Shown here: in pieces, positions 16,009-25,144 of the stretch | Numbering within the stretch: the stretch's first letter is position 1 | Layout: every line of letters begins with the position of its first letter | Source of the DNA: Janthinobacterium sp. FW305-129 | GTDB lineage: Bacteria > Pseudomonadota > Gammaproteobacteria > Burkholderiales > Burkholderiaceae_D | Reading direction: 5' to 3' | Assembly: GCF_020858115.1 (NCBI RefSeq) | Contig: NZ_JACYMM010000012.1 | Location: 124,001 to 188,000, forward strand | Length of the DNA: 64,000 nt | Notes under the pieces: model-generated | The model's input: only the letters and a program-made list of their open reading frames with translations | Databases searched by the model: none | Told to the model about the DNA's origin: nothing | Made by a program: the position numbers and the translations under genes

Positions 16009-16875
16009 ATGACGTACAAGACCGTATTGCTCCACATCGACGACAGCGCCGGACGCGCCGCCCGCATCGCAGCGGCCGCCAGCATCGCCCAGGCGTGCGG
16101 CGGCCACCTGACGGGCGTGGCCCTGACGGGCGTGTCGCGCCTGCTGTACCAGAACCAGCCCGACCTCGATGCCGACCCGAACCTGAGCTTGCATTTGAAC
16201 TTCCTGCGCGAGCGGGCCACGCGCGCCCTCGACGGTTTCGAACAGCAGGTGCGCGCGGCCGGCGTCGTCTCGTACGAACCGCGCGTCGTCGACGACGAGG
16301 CGGCGGGCGGCATCAGCCTGCTGGCCCGCTATGCGGACCTGGTCGTCATCAGCCAATACAATGCCAAGGATAAATCGCCGTCCGTGATGCGCGACTTTCC
16401 CGCCTATGTGCTGCTGCATTCGGGCCGCCCCGTGCTGATCGTGCCGTATGCGCCGCCGCTGCCCCTGCTGGCGCCGCCGGCAGCGGCGCGCAATGTGCTC
16501 ATTTCCTGGAACGCCAGCAAAGAAGCGAGCCGCGCCGTGAGCGCCGCCCTGCCCCTGCTGCAGCGCGCCGGGCAAGTCCACGTCGCCATCTTCGACGCCC
16601 AGGTACACGCGGCCGAGCACGGTGAACAGCCGGGCGCGGAATTGCTGCACTACCTGGCGCGCCACGGCGTGGAAGCGCGGCTGCATTTGCTCGATGGCGG
16701 GGGCGTGCGGCGCGGCGATATCGGCGAGGCCCTGCTGTCGCAGGCCGCCGACCTGTCGGCCGACTTGCTGGTGATGGGAGCGTATGGCCATTCGCGCCTG
16801 CGCGAAACCATCCTCGGCGGCGTCACGCGCACGATTCTGCAGAGCATGACGATTCCCGTGCTGATGGCGCACTAG
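16009..16875 (+). CDS. Universal stress protein, tandem UspA domains
   Basis: A 288-residue protein with two Usp folds. Domain 1 (1-150) starts TYKTVLLHIDDSAGRAARI and ends HSGRPVLIVPYAP. Domain 2 (about 158-288) ends with the ATP-binding type GAYGHSRLRETILGGVTRTIL and IPVLMAH. The G-x2-G-x9-G-S/T signature is close to complete only in domain 2, so that half probably binds ATP. Tandem Usp proteins are common in FNR-type low-oxygen regulons of betaproteobacteria, which fits the FNR box on the nearby phaB. The start at MTYK has GAGAGG upstream. I see no obvious FNR box directly before this gene. Confidence 0.9.
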   Translation: MTYKTVLLHIDDSAGRAARIAAAASIAQACGGHLTGVALTGVSRLLYQNQPDLDADPNLSLHLNFLRERATRALDGFEQQVRAAGVVSYEPRVVDDEAAGGISLLARYADLVVISQYNAKDKSPSVMRDFPAYVLLHSGRPVLIVPYAPPLPLLAPPAAARNVLISWNASKEASRAVSAALPLLQRAGQVHVAIFDAQVHAAEHGEQPGAELLHYLARHGVEARLHLLDGGGVRRGDIGEALLSQAADLSADLLVMGAYGHSRLRETILGGVTRTILQSMTIPVLMAH

Positions 16876-16896
16876 CGCGCTGCAAAGACGGCAAGG

Positions 16897-17256
16897 CTAG
16901 CCGCCCTGCCAGGGCTGGCTGCGGATCTTCGCCACCTGGCGCTGCGCCAGCCACTGCCACAGCTGCAGCGCATCGTCCTGCGGCAGGGCCGACATGTGGC
17001 GCGGACTGGCCAGGGCGATTTCACAATCGCGGTCCGACCATTCCTCGAAAGTGACTTCGCCTCCGCTAGCGACTTCGACCTGATACATCAAGCCGTCGTC
17101 GTAGCCAAAGCGCAACAAGACGGCGGCCGGGCTGCCGTCCGGCGTGACGGCACCGCCCCGGTACACCTCGGCCAGCGCATCGGCCAGCTGTGCCGGCGAG
17201 GGCGCGCAGATGTCGCGCCCATCGGCCCGTGTCAGAATGAACCATGCCTGTGTCAT
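16897..17256 (-). CDS. Hypothetical protein, 119 aa
   Basis: Not recognised. A small acidic soluble protein without signal peptide. It starts AWFILTRADGRDI, has a middle beta-rich section (AVLLRFGYDDGLMYQVEV) and ends with a helix (ALQLWQWLAQRQVAKIRSQP). AGGAGG before the ATG supports the start. It converges on the universal stress gene with 21 bp between stops and is transcribed from the 195-bp AT-rich spacer 17257-17452. Confidence 0.65.
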   Translation of the reverse strand: MTQAWFILTRADGRDICAPSPAQLADALAEVYRGGAVTPDGSPAAVLLRFGYDDGLMYQVEVASGGEVTFEEWSDRDCEIALASPRHMSALPQDDALQLWQWLAQRQVAKIRSQPWQGG

Positions 17257-17452
17257 GACGCGCCCTCCTATCCATACTCGTTAGCATGCGAGGCAAGTAC
17301 TACGGGCAGTCACCTTGGTCCAGTGTCACTTCGGGCGCGCGGAAACTATCCCTGTCGGCATTGTTTACCAATAATTACTCATACTAACAAGGATCATACC
17401 TAAATTTCGTGCAGCGCGGAATTTATGCCTTTTGCACCACAGAGGCGGCGAT

Positions 17453-18019
17453 TCACGCCACCAGCACGGGAATGCTGAGCGGGTCGAAGTCGAGCCAGTC
17501 GCCATTGGCGATCGTGCCTTCCGCTTCCTCGATATGCTCGGCGCCCAGCCGGTGCAGCGCCTCGAGCGCCCGTTCGCGTTCGTCGAGGCCGCCCAGCGCC
17601 ACGGCGATCAGCATGCCCGGATGGCGCGGCTGGCGGCGGTTTTCGCCATTCCCGTCGCCGTTCTTCTCGGCTTCGCCCGCCTCCTTCATCTTGTTGAAAC
17701 TGTAGAGCGAGCCCACGTGGGCGCCCACCAGCGCGCCCACGACGGGCCCCAGCGGCCCCGTCGCCAGGGTGGTGGCCGCGCCGATGCCCGCCCCGACGGC
17801 GGCCCCGACTGCCACGCCTTCCACCACGCCCGTGGGCGTCTCCCGGGCGCCGGGCGAGATGTCGCGGTCGCCGCCGAGCGCGTGCAGATCGTGCTGCCCT
17901 GGCTGGTTGACAAAGAACGCGCTGATGCGGCTATCGGAAAAGCCCGCCTGGTTCAGGGCGGCGCGCGCGGCGTCGACCTGTTCCTGCAACTGAAAATGAC
18001 CTGCGATGATGCGTGACAT
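17453..18019 (-). CDS. Glycine-rich stress protein with central hydrophobic glycine segment
   Basis: A 188-residue protein. An N-terminal alpha/beta part (RIIAGHFQLQEQVDAARAAL, FSDSRISAFFVN) resembles small general-stress proteins that start with a ferredoxin-like flap. A central Gly/Ala hydrophobic region follows (VEGVAVGAAVGAGIGAATTL, GPVVGALVGAHVGSLYSF) and could insert in a membrane as a glycine zipper. The C-terminal part (GMLIAVALGGLDERERALEAL) repeats the alpha/beta pattern. AGGAGGGC lies before ATG 18019. A palindrome of the YGTDCG-N4-CGHACA family sits 75 bp upstream, linking it to the stress genes of the 48-64 kb region. Confidence 0.75.
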   Translation of the reverse strand: MSRIIAGHFQLQEQVDAARAALNQAGFSDSRISAFFVNQPGQHDLHALGGDRDISPGARETPTGVVEGVAVGAAVGAGIGAATTLATGPLGPVVGALVGAHVGSLYSFNKMKEAGEAEKNGDGNGENRRQPRHPGMLIAVALGGLDERERALEALHRLGAEHIEEAEGTIANGDWLDFDPLSIPVLVA

Positions 18020-18066
18020 GATCTGCCCTCCTGGTCGGCTGCTGGCGCACCGCGCGCCGCCTCGAT

Positions 18067-18109
18067 AGCGTGCGCCGGACAACGCCGACAGACCGTTCGC
18101 TTACGCACA
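18067..18109 (-). promoter_or_regulatory. Stress-regulon palindrome upstream of the 17453-18019 gene
   Basis: CGTTCG-CTTA-CGCACA at 18094-18109 fits the consensus YGTDCG-N4-CGHACA. The hexamer 21 bp beyond it on the gene strand is CACGCT (18067-18072), a poor -10 with only the key A and final T. The site matches better than the promoter. Confidence 0.5.
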
Positions 18110-18123
18110 CAGCCGCGTAATCG

Positions 18124-18867
18124 TCAGGCGGGAAGGCCCAGCGGGCTGCGGATATCGGCCAGGAATTGCCGTGCGCGCGCATGTTGCGGCCGCGCAAAGA
18201 AATCCTCGGGCGTGGCCCGCTCCAGCACTTGCCCGTGATCCATGAACCAGACGCGGTCCGCCACTTCGCGGGCAAAGCCCATCTCGTGCGTGACGCACAC
18301 CATGGTCATGCCGCCCTGCGCCAGGTCGCGCATCACTTGCAGCACCTCGCCCACCATTTCCGGGTCCAGCGCGCTGGTCGGCTCGTCGAACAGGATCAGC
18401 GGCGGCTGCATGGCCAGCGCGCGGGCAATCGCCACGCGCTGCTGCTGGCCGCCCGACAGGGCCGCCGGCATGGCGCGCGCCTTGTGCGCGAGGCCCACCC
18501 GTTCCAGCAGGGCCAGCGCCCGCTCTTCCGCTTCCTTGCGGCTCAGGCCGCGCAAGCGCTGCGGCGCCAGCGCGCAATTGTCCAGCACCGATAAATGGGG
18601 AAACAGGTTGAATTGCTGGAAGACAAAACCGATATGCGAACGGAAGGCGTTCACGTCCAGCCCCGGCGCGTGGATATCCTGGCCCGCCACCGCGATGCGG
18701 CCCGAAGCGATCGGCTCCAGGCGGTTGATGGTGCGGATCAGGGTCGACTTGCCGGAGCCGGACGGCCCGCACACGACCAGCACCTCGCCCTTGGCCACGT
18801 GTTCATTGATCTCGCGCAAGGCGTGATACTCGCCATAGTATTTGTTGACGTTGTCAAAGGTAATCAT
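18124..18867 (-). CDS. Polar amino-acid ABC transporter, ATP-binding protein
   Basis: A 247-residue ABC ATPase of the GlnQ/GltL/HisP class. Walker A is GPSGSGKST, followed by Q-loop [16 protein letters not shown], signature [15 protein letters not shown], Walker [15 protein letters not shown] and switch VTHEMGFA. It powers uptake of a polar amino acid through the two permeases encoded just before it. The ATG overlaps the preceding permease stop (ATGA). It is the last gene of a four-gene operon (binding protein, permease, permease, ATPase). Confidence 0.95.
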   Translation of the reverse strand: MITFDNVNKYYGEYHALREINEHVAKGEVLVVCGPSGSGKSTLIRTINRLEPIASGRIAVAGQDIHAPGLDVNAFRSHIGFVFQQFNLFPHLSVLDNCALAPQRLRGLSRKEAEERALALLERVGLAHKARAMPAALSGGQQQRVAIARALAMQPPLILFDEPTSALDPEMVGEVLQVMRDLAQGGMTMVCVTHEMGFAREVADRVWFMDHGQVLERATPEDFFARPQHARARQFLADIRSPLGLPA

Positions 18868-19556
18868 CTAGCCGCTTTCAGGAGACGCGCCTGGCGCCGC
18901 TCGAGCCAGAAGGCGGCGCGCGACAGGCTGAAACACAAAACAAAATACGTCATGCCCAGCAAGAAATACACTTGCACGGGCTTGGTCAGCACCAGGCCAT
19001 TGACTTGCGAAGCGATGAACGACACTTCGGCCAGGCCGATGATGTAACCGAGCGAGGTTTCCTTGATGGTCGAGACGAACTGGTTCACCAGCGAGGGCAG
19101 CATGTGGCGCAGCGCCTGCGGCAGCACCACCTGGCGCAGGCTGTCCAGATAGTTCAAACCCAGCGAACGGGCCGCCTCCACCTGCCCGCGCGGCACGGCT
19201 TGCACGCCGGCGCGCACGATTTCCGCCAGATAAATGCCGTCGAAAATGACGAGGGCGGCCAGCATGGTGCCAAATTGCCCGCTTTCATGCCCCGTGATGC
19301 TGGGCAGGAAGAAATACGCCCAGAAAATGACGAGCAGCAAGGGGATGCCCCGCACCACATGGATCAGCACGGCGACGGGCCAGCGCAGCAGGCGCCAGGG
19401 ACTCAGGCGCGCCAGTCCCAACAGCAAGCCGAAGGGCAGGCTCAGCACCAGCGCCAGGCTGGCCAGCACGACCGTCAGCGCCAGGCCGCCCAGCGGCCCC
19501 TCGGGATAGCGTCCCACCAGAAAATACAGCCAGTAATCATGCAGCAGTTCCAGCAT
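18864..19556 (-). CDS. Polar amino-acid ABC transporter permease (GltK-like)
   Basis: A 230-residue inner-membrane permease of the HisM/GltK family. About five membrane segments are visible, beginning [20 protein letters not shown]. The cytoplasmic EAA loop is [32 protein letters not shown], and [17 protein letters not shown] follows. The start was set at MLELLHDYW, which shares its first base with the preceding permease stop; longer frames have no ribosome site. Works as a heterodimer with the other permease. Confidence 0.93.
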   Translation of the reverse strand: MLELLHDYWLYFLVGRYPEGPLGGLALTVVLASLALVLSLPFGLLLGLARLSPWRLLRWPVAVLIHVVRGIPLLLVIFWAYFFLPSITGHESGQFGTMLAALVIFDGIYLAEIVRAGVQAVPRGQVEAARSLGLNYLDSLRQVVLPQALRHMLPSLVNQFVSTIKETSLGYIIGLAEVSFIASQVNGLVLTKPVQVYFLLGMTYFVLCFSLSRAAFWLERRQARLLKAAR

Positions 19557-20233
19557 CAGGACACCTTCCTTTGCAGCAAGGCCGCCAGGCCCGCGATCAG
19601 CAGCGAGACGGCCAGGTAGGCCGCGCTGGCGAAGACGAAGGCCTCGACGCTGCGGAACGAGGCCGCTTCCACGCGCTGCGTCTGGTACATCAGCTCGGCT
19701 ACGCCGATGACGGTGGCGATGCTGGTGTTTTGCCACAGGGTCAGGGTTTGCGACAGCAGCGGCGGCGCGGCCAGGCGCAGCGCCTGCGGCACGATGCACA
19801 GGCGCATGGTGGCGAGAAAACTGAAGCCCAGCGCCCGGCCCGCCTCGAATTGCTGGGCGGGAATGGCGCGGATGCCGCTGCGGATGTCTTCCGCCATGTA
19901 GGCGGCCGTATATAAAGTCAGGGCCGTGACGGCGCTGACGGCTTCAATATTGCCGGCATACAAGCGCTCCTTCCAAGAGTCGGGCAAGAGTTCGGGCGCG
20001 CCGAAATACCAGAACAGGAAATGGGCCAGCAACGGTACGTTGCGGATCAGCTCAACGTACGCCACGCCCAGCCCATTGAGCAGGCGCGACGGGGCGAGGC
20101 GCAGCATGGCCACGCCGCACGCCAGCGGCAGGGCCAGCAGCAAGGTAATGCCCATCAGTTGCAGGGACAGCAGCAAGCCGGAGACGAGCCAGTCGCGGTA
20201 GTCGCCGGCCAGCAAAAAGTTCAGATCAAACAT
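19556..20233 (-). CDS. Polar amino-acid ABC transporter permease (GltJ-like)
   Basis: A 225-residue inner-membrane permease. The first membrane segment is WLVSGLLLSLQLMGITLLLA; the family hallmark VELIRNVPLLAHFLFWYFG is near residue 65. The EAA loop reads QFEAGRALGFSFLATMRLCI, followed by LTLWQNTSIATVIGVAEL. The gene lies 20 bp after the binding-protein gene and overlaps the second permease start by one base, so the three membrane and ATPase genes are tightly coupled. Confidence 0.93.
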   Translation of the reverse strand: MFDLNFLLAGDYRDWLVSGLLLSLQLMGITLLLALPLACGVAMLRLAPSRLLNGLGVAYVELIRNVPLLAHFLFWYFGAPELLPDSWKERLYAGNIEAVSAVTALTLYTAAYMAEDIRSGIRAIPAQQFEAGRALGFSFLATMRLCIVPQALRLAAPPLLSQTLTLWQNTSIATVIGVAELMYQTQRVEAASFRSVEAFVFASAAYLAVSLLIAGLAALLQRKVS

Positions 20234-20253
20234 GCGGAAGCGTCAGGCAAGGT

Positions 20254-21084
20254 TCAGGCGTCGATCTTGTCCGATTCGATCTTGAATGTGCGTTTTTCAA
20301 ATTTCACATTGCTCGTCGGGCCATACCATTTGAAAAACAGTTTTTCCGCCTCGCCCGACTTTTCCAGCCCGCGCAGCACCTGGTCGACGGCCGTTTTCAC
20401 GCCCTTCTCGCCTTTGCGGATACCGAAGGCAAACACTTCCTCGCTGATGTTTTGCGGCAGCACAATATAGTCCTTTTGCGCGGCGCCCAGCTTGGCGTAA
20501 TTATTCAGCAGCGAGACTTCATCGTCGACATAGCCGACGCCCTTGCCCTGCTGCAAGCCCAAATACGCCTGGCCCGCCGTCTCGAACGTCACCACCTCCA
20601 CGCCGGGCACGGCCTTGCGAATATTCGGTTCCTGCGTGCCACCCTTGACGGTCAGCACTTTCTTGCCGGCCAGTCCCGCGACCGTCGTGATATTGCTGCT
20701 TTTTTTCACCAGCACGCGCTGCCCCGTGTAGAACGTGGACAGCGAGAAATCGACGAGCGCTTCGCGTTCCTTGTTGTGCGTCAAGGATGCCGTCAGGATA
20801 TCGATGCGGCCCTGCTGCAATTCGGGAATCCGGGCGGCCACGGCCAGCTGTTTGATCACCGGTTTGACGCCCAGGCCCTGGGCGATGGCGCGGCACAGGT
20901 CCACTTCATAGCCGACCAGCTGGCGCGACCTGGCGTCGATGAAACTGTTCGGCTCGTCCGTGCCCAGGGTGCCGCAGACCAGCTCGCCCTTCGCCTTGAT
21001 GGCGGCCAGCTGGTCCGCTTGCGCCACCTGAGTGAAGGCGATGCTGGTGAATAACAGGGCGGCGAAATGAAGACGGGTCTGCAT
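20254..21084 (-). CDS. Polar amino-acid ABC transporter substrate-binding protein (GltI-like)
   Basis: A 276-residue periplasmic binding protein. A signal peptide (QTRLHFAALLFTSIAFTQVAQA) precedes the mature start DQLAAIKAKGELVCGTLG. The ligand-fold markers GYEVDLCRAIAQGLG, GRIDILTASLTHNKERE and VDFSLSTFYTGQRVLVKK resemble glutamate/aspartate-binding proteins. The acidic-residue preference is inference from that resemblance. The start at MQTRL has GAGGAAT upstream. It is the first gene of the four-gene transporter operon. Confidence 0.92.
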   Translation of the reverse strand: MQTRLHFAALLFTSIAFTQVAQADQLAAIKAKGELVCGTLGTDEPNSFIDARSRQLVGYEVDLCRAIAQGLGVKPVIKQLAVAARIPELQQGRIDILTASLTHNKEREALVDFSLSTFYTGQRVLVKKSSNITTVAGLAGKKVLTVKGGTQEPNIRKAVPGVEVVTFETAGQAYLGLQQGKGVGYVDDEVSLLNNYAKLGAAQKDYIVLPQNISEEVFAFGIRKGEKGVKTAVDQVLRGLEKSGEAEKLFFKWYGPTSNVKFEKRTFKIESDKIDA

Positions 21085-21203
21085 GGGATTCCTCTGGTGG
21101 ATAACGAATGCCGCCATTAGACCGCAGCGTCCTTATTTCCAAAAAGGAATCTTTTCAGCCTTGCTTATGAAGAATTCATCTAAGGCATCAGTGAAGACCT
21201 CAG

Positions 21204-23330
21204 CTAAGGCGCCAGCGCCTTCGTCTCGCCGCCCAGGCGCAGGATCGCCGCCCTGGCCCCCACGGCGCCCGGATAGCGGGGGTCAAGCTGCAATGCCTGG
21301 CGGTAAGCCTCGACGGCCTGCGGGCGCAAGCCTTGCTCCACATAAAACTCGGCCAGACTGTCGTGCAGGTTCGCGTTCTGCGGATGCAGACTGACGGCCG
21401 CCTGCAGCACGGCCATGCCTTGCGCCACGGCGCCGCTGCCTTTCAATCGATACGCTTCCAGGTTCAGCGCCGCCGGGCTGGCCGCACCCAGCGGGTCGCG
21501 GGCCAGCGACACGCGCAGGGCGGCAAGGGCCGGTTCTGTCTTGCCGGCGCGCAGCAAGGTCAAGCCCTGCAGCGCATGCGCGCCGTCGCTGAGCGGATAC
21601 AGTTCCACGGCCAGGCGGCCGGCCGCCAGCGCCGCCTCCGCTTCGCCGCGCGCGGCCGATGCTTGCGCCAGCTCAAGCAGCTCAGGCACGAAATCGGGAT
21701 AGGCGCGCTGGCCGCGGAAGGCTGCGCGCAGCTGGCCATCGAGTGCGGCGATGGATACGGGGGCCTGCGGCCAGGCGATGGCGGCCGTGCGGTCCCAGCT
21801 GGCGGCCAGGGCCACGATGGCTTGCTCGAAGGCAGGATCGAAACGGGGCAAGGTGCCGGACGCTTTGCCTTGCGACAACAGAATATAGTCGCGCGCAAAC
21901 GCCAGCGCGCCGCCGCGCGAATAGGTATTCAGGTCGGCGCCCGATTCGCGCAATGCCCCGGCCATGCTGGCGCCGGCCGTGAGAAACACGCGCCCTCCCG
22001 CGGGATGGCGGGCCATTTCGATGAAGGCGCGCGCGGCCGTGGCGTCGGGCGCCAGCGCTTGTTGGTTGATTTGCGCAAAGGCTGCCCGCGTGGCGGCCGC
22101 ATCCGCATACGCTTGATCCGTGCGCTCGGCGTAGGCCCGGCCTTCCTCGAACAAGCCTTGCGCCACCTGGTAAGCGCGCTGCGCGCCCGCGTCGGCGATA
22201 TACGTGTTCAGCTGCCAAGGTTCGCCCGTGACCACCTCGAACAGGCGCTGCACGAAGGCTTCCGGATTGACGCGCTCGAGATTGGACGCGACGGCAAGAG
22301 TGAGCTTGCGCGAGGGAAAGCTGTACAGATAGGTCACGGTTTCCGGCTGCTGGCCGCTGTGCGCAATGGCGTAGCGCCCGCCCGTCGGCAGGATTTCCCA
22401 GCCCATGCCGTAGTGCGTCAAGCGGCCCGCGCGCGTGGCCATCGGCTGCACCATGGCCGCCACGCTGGCCGCCGACAGAATCTTGCCTTCATGCACGCCC
22501 CGGCCGAAGGCCAGCATGTCGGGCACGCTGGCGCGCGTGCCGCCGGCGGAAAAGCGGCTGCTGATGTCGACGAATTCCGAATTCTTCAATGCCGTGCCGG
22601 CCAGCCGGTAGCCGCGCACGCGGTGGGCGATCACGGCGTCCGGGTCGTCCAGCACGGTGGTGTCCATGCCCAGCGGCCCCCACACGTGGCGCCGCATGTA
22701 GCCGCCATAGCTTTCGCCCGAGGCGCCCTCGATGACGGCGCCCAGCAAGTTATAGCCATAGCTCGTGTAGCGGAAGCGCGTGCCCGGTTCGGCCACCAGG
22801 TCGAACTGTTCGAAGACGGCGATGGACTGGCGCGTATCCTTGTGCTCCTTGAAATGCTGCTCCGCCTGGCTATTGCGGTAGGCGTCGATGCCGCCCAGGT
22901 GGCCCAGCAACTGGCGCACCGTGACAGTAAACGGTTTGACGGGGAAGTACGGCACATAGGTTTGCACGGGCGCATCGAGGTCGATCTTGCCCTGCTCGGC
23001 CAGTTGCAAAATGGCCACCGCCGTCATGGGCTTGGTGACGGACGCCAGCCGGTAGCTGGACCGGGCAGTGGCCGGCACGCGGTTTTCCAGGTCCGCATAG
23101 CCATAGCCTTTTACCCATTCCACGTCGCCCTGGCTGAACCCGACGGTCACGCCCGGGATGCGCTGCGCGGCCATGCGCCGGGCCACCCAGCCGTCGAAGT
23201 CCGCCAGGCGCGCGGCCAGCGCGGCGGAAGGAGCAGCGGGTGAAACAGAGGAAGGCGCGGGGGCGGCCTGCGCCACGCCGCACAACAGCGCCAGCGCGCC
23301 GGCGAAACCGTAGTATTTGCTGCTTTGCAT
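21204..23330 (-). CDS. Serine hydrolase (class C beta-lactamase fold) with C-terminal TPR region
   Basis: A 708-residue exported protein. The signal peptide (FAGALALLCGVAQA) is followed by a beta-lactamase/esterase domain: SxxK in RLASVTKPMTAVAIL, the second motif region YTSYGYNLLGAVIEG, and HSG in IAHSGQQPETVTYLYS. From about residue 540 come TPR-like helices (YRQALQLDPRYPGAVGARAA near the end). Such proteins are esterases or D-amino-acid peptidases rather than resistance enzymes. The canonical YxN is YTS here, so activity could differ. Of two near starts, ATG 23330 has GGAA at a good distance and is preferred over 23336. The gene stands alone, divergent from the kinase gene. Confidence 0.85.
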   Translation of the reverse strand: MQSSKYYGFAGALALLCGVAQAAPAPSSVSPAAPSAALAARLADFDGWVARRMAAQRIPGVTVGFSQGDVEWVKGYGYADLENRVPATARSSYRLASVTKPMTAVAILQLAEQGKIDLDAPVQTYVPYFPVKPFTVTVRQLLGHLGGIDAYRNSQAEQHFKEHKDTRQSIAVFEQFDLVAEPGTRFRYTSYGYNLLGAVIEGASGESYGGYMRRHVWGPLGMDTTVLDDPDAVIAHRVRGYRLAGTALKNSEFVDISSRFSAGGTRASVPDMLAFGRGVHEGKILSAASVAAMVQPMATRAGRLTHYGMGWEILPTGGRYAIAHSGQQPETVTYLYSFPSRKLTLAVASNLERVNPEAFVQRLFEVVTGEPWQLNTYIADAGAQRAYQVAQGLFEEGRAYAERTDQAYADAAATRAAFAQINQQALAPDATAARAFIEMARHPAGGRVFLTAGASMAGALRESGADLNTYSRGGALAFARDYILLSQGKASGTLPRFDPAFEQAIVALAASWDRTAAIAWPQAPVSIAALDGQLRAAFRGQRAYPDFVPELLELAQASAARGEAEAALAAGRLAVELYPLSDGAHALQGLTLLRAGKTEPALAALRVSLARDPLGAASPAALNLEAYRLKGSGAVAQGMAVLQAAVSLHPQNANLHDSLAEFYVEQGLRPQAVEAYRQALQLDPRYPGAVGARAAILRLGGETKALAP

Positions 23331-23494
23331 AGTCATGATTCCATGGTGAGGGCCGCGTCCACCACGCGGCGCTGATGCATGATAAGCATCATGACAGCGC
23401 CATAGGCGGGCGATGCACGAAATGCACGCGGACTGCATGAACGGCACCGGGGAGCATGGAAATGTTGCAAAGGAGTAGCAAATGAGCAGCTACA

Positions 23495-25144
23495 ATGCCC
23501 GCCATGCCCCCTTTCTTCCGCTACCTGTTGCTGTGCTGCCTGGCCTTGCCCTCTTTCGCCGGCGCCATGGATCGCCTGCCGCTGGACGAAGGCTGGCGCG
23601 CCTGCGGCAACACGCCCTCCGCGCCAGCCGCCGCGCTGCGGCAGTTGCTCCGGCCGGGCCAGCTGCTGTGCGTCGAGCGCGAACTGGTCCTGGCCGCCAC
23701 GCCCTCGTCGACGCAGCTGCTGGTGCTGTCGGCGCTGGCTTCCAGCGAGCTGTGGCTCGATGGCAACTTGATCGGCAGCAATGGCCAGCCGGCCCGCCAG
23801 GTTGTCGATGAAAGGCCGGGCGACATCGATTTCGCCATCCACCTGACGCCGCAACAGTTGGCCGTGGGCAAGCACCACCTGCGCCTGCTGCTGTCGACGC
23901 AGCAGGCGCCGGCGCGCCTGGCGTCGCCATTCTATGCGCTGTATCTGGTCGACCGGCAAGATTACCGCGCGGCGCTGGCCTGGTACAGGCTGCCGCCGCT
24001 GCTGCTGGCGGGCGCGCTGGGCGCCGTCGCCCTGCTCTTCCTCGCCTTGACGGTGCTGTACCAGCGGCAGCGGCACTGGGCCATGTTTACCGCGCTGTGC
24101 CTGGCGGCGGCGCTGCTGCTGGTGGTGGAACTCTGGCGCAGCGTTACCGGCTATGCCTACCCCTGGCACTTGCCGCGCCTGTATGCCGTCAGCACCCTGA
24201 CGTGGCTGTTTTCTGCCCTGCTGCCCCTGTATTTTTATACGGCGTACCGCCTGCCCCGTTGGCCGCTGGCGGCGGCGGTGTTGCTGGCGTGCAGCGCGCT
24301 GGCCGGCGCCTTGCCCGCGCATTTCGACGCCAGCTGCTGGCTGATGTTTATGACGGGTCTGGCGGCGAGCCTGCTGCTGAACCTGGGCGCCCTGTGGCGC
24401 CGCCTGCCGGGCAGCCGCGGCGGCACCTTGATCGCGCTGGCCTCGTGCACCCTGTTCCTGCTGACGGGCAGCCAGTTTGCCGAAGGCGGCTTCGCCCTCG
24501 TCGTGTGCTTCTTGCTGCTGCCCCTGTGCGCGCAATTGCTGGCCCAGCTGTTGAGCGAACGCGGCAAGGCGGCGCGCGCCCGGCAGCTGGAAAACCAGCT
24601 CTTGCGCAAAAGCATGCAGCCGCATTTCCTGATGAATTCCTTGAGCCTGATCAGCGAACTCAACGCTCAATCGCCGCAGGCGGCCGAAACCTTCATCGAG
24701 GCGCTGGGGGCCGAGTTGCGCATGCTCAATGAATTTGCCCAGCAGCCCAGCATCGCCCTGACGCAAGAACTGGCCCTGTGCCAGAACTACCTGAGCATCA
24801 TGGGCACGCGGCTGCAGCAGCCGTGCAGCCTGCTGCTCGATGGCGACGCGGCGGGCATCGCCGTGCCGCCCGCCCTGTTGCTGACGGCGCTCGAAAACGC
24901 GTTCAGCCACAACCGCTACCGCCACGGTGCCCACTTCGTGCTGCGCAGCGCCAGGCTTGCGCAAACGCAAATACTTACGCTGGTCCTGCCCGAAGGCGAG
25001 ACGCGCCCCCATGCGGGCGGCGGCGTGGGCGAACAGTACATCCGCGCCAGCCTGCATGCCGTGTTTGGCGATGCGGCCCACTATGCCAGCGAACAGCATC
25101 AGGCTGGCTGGCGTCTCACTTTTACCTTGCCGGCGGCCCCATGA
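23495..25144 (+). CDS. LytS-type sensor histidine kinase with 7TM-DISM-like sensor
   Basis: A 549-residue membrane kinase. A signal peptide (YLLLCCLALPSFAGA) leads to an extracytoplasmic beta-sandwich (about 25-160) and about seven membrane segments to residue 350. The kinase core follows: QPHFLMNSLSLISELNAQSP is the His_kinase (PF06580) phospho-acceptor region, where QPHFLFNTLN is usual, then a compact ATPase ending LLTALENAFSHN. The classical G-box is poorly conserved (AGGGVGEQYIRASL). The stop overlaps the response-regulator start (ATGA), so the two form a system. The best Shine-Dalgarno (AAGGAG, 23470-23475) is placed for an ATG in another frame (23482); the kinase ATG at 23495 or 23504 has only a weak site. 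Confidence 0.85.
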   Translation: MPAMPPFFRYLLLCCLALPSFAGAMDRLPLDEGWRACGNTPSAPAAALRQLLRPGQLLCVERELVLAATPSSTQLLVLSALASSELWLDGNLIGSNGQPARQVVDERPGDIDFAIHLTPQQLAVGKHHLRLLLSTQQAPARLASPFYALYLVDRQDYRAALAWYRLPPLLLAGALGAVALLFLALTVLYQRQRHWAMFTALCLAAALLLVVELWRSVTGYAYPWHLPRLYAVSTLTWLFSALLPLYFYTAYRLPRWPLAAAVLLACSALAGALPAHFDASCWLMFMTGLAASLLLNLGALWRRLPGSRGGTLIALASCTLFLLTGSQFAEGGFALVVCFLLLPLCAQLLAQLLSERGKAARARQLENQLLRKSMQPHFLMNSLSLISELNAQSPQAAETFIEALGAELRMLNEFAQQPSIALTQELALCQNYLSIMGTRLQQPCSLLLDGDAAGIAVPPALLLTALENAFSHNRYRHGAHFVLRSARLAQTQILTLVLPEGETRPHAGGGVGEQYIRASLHAVFGDAAHYASEQHQAGWRLTFTLPAAP

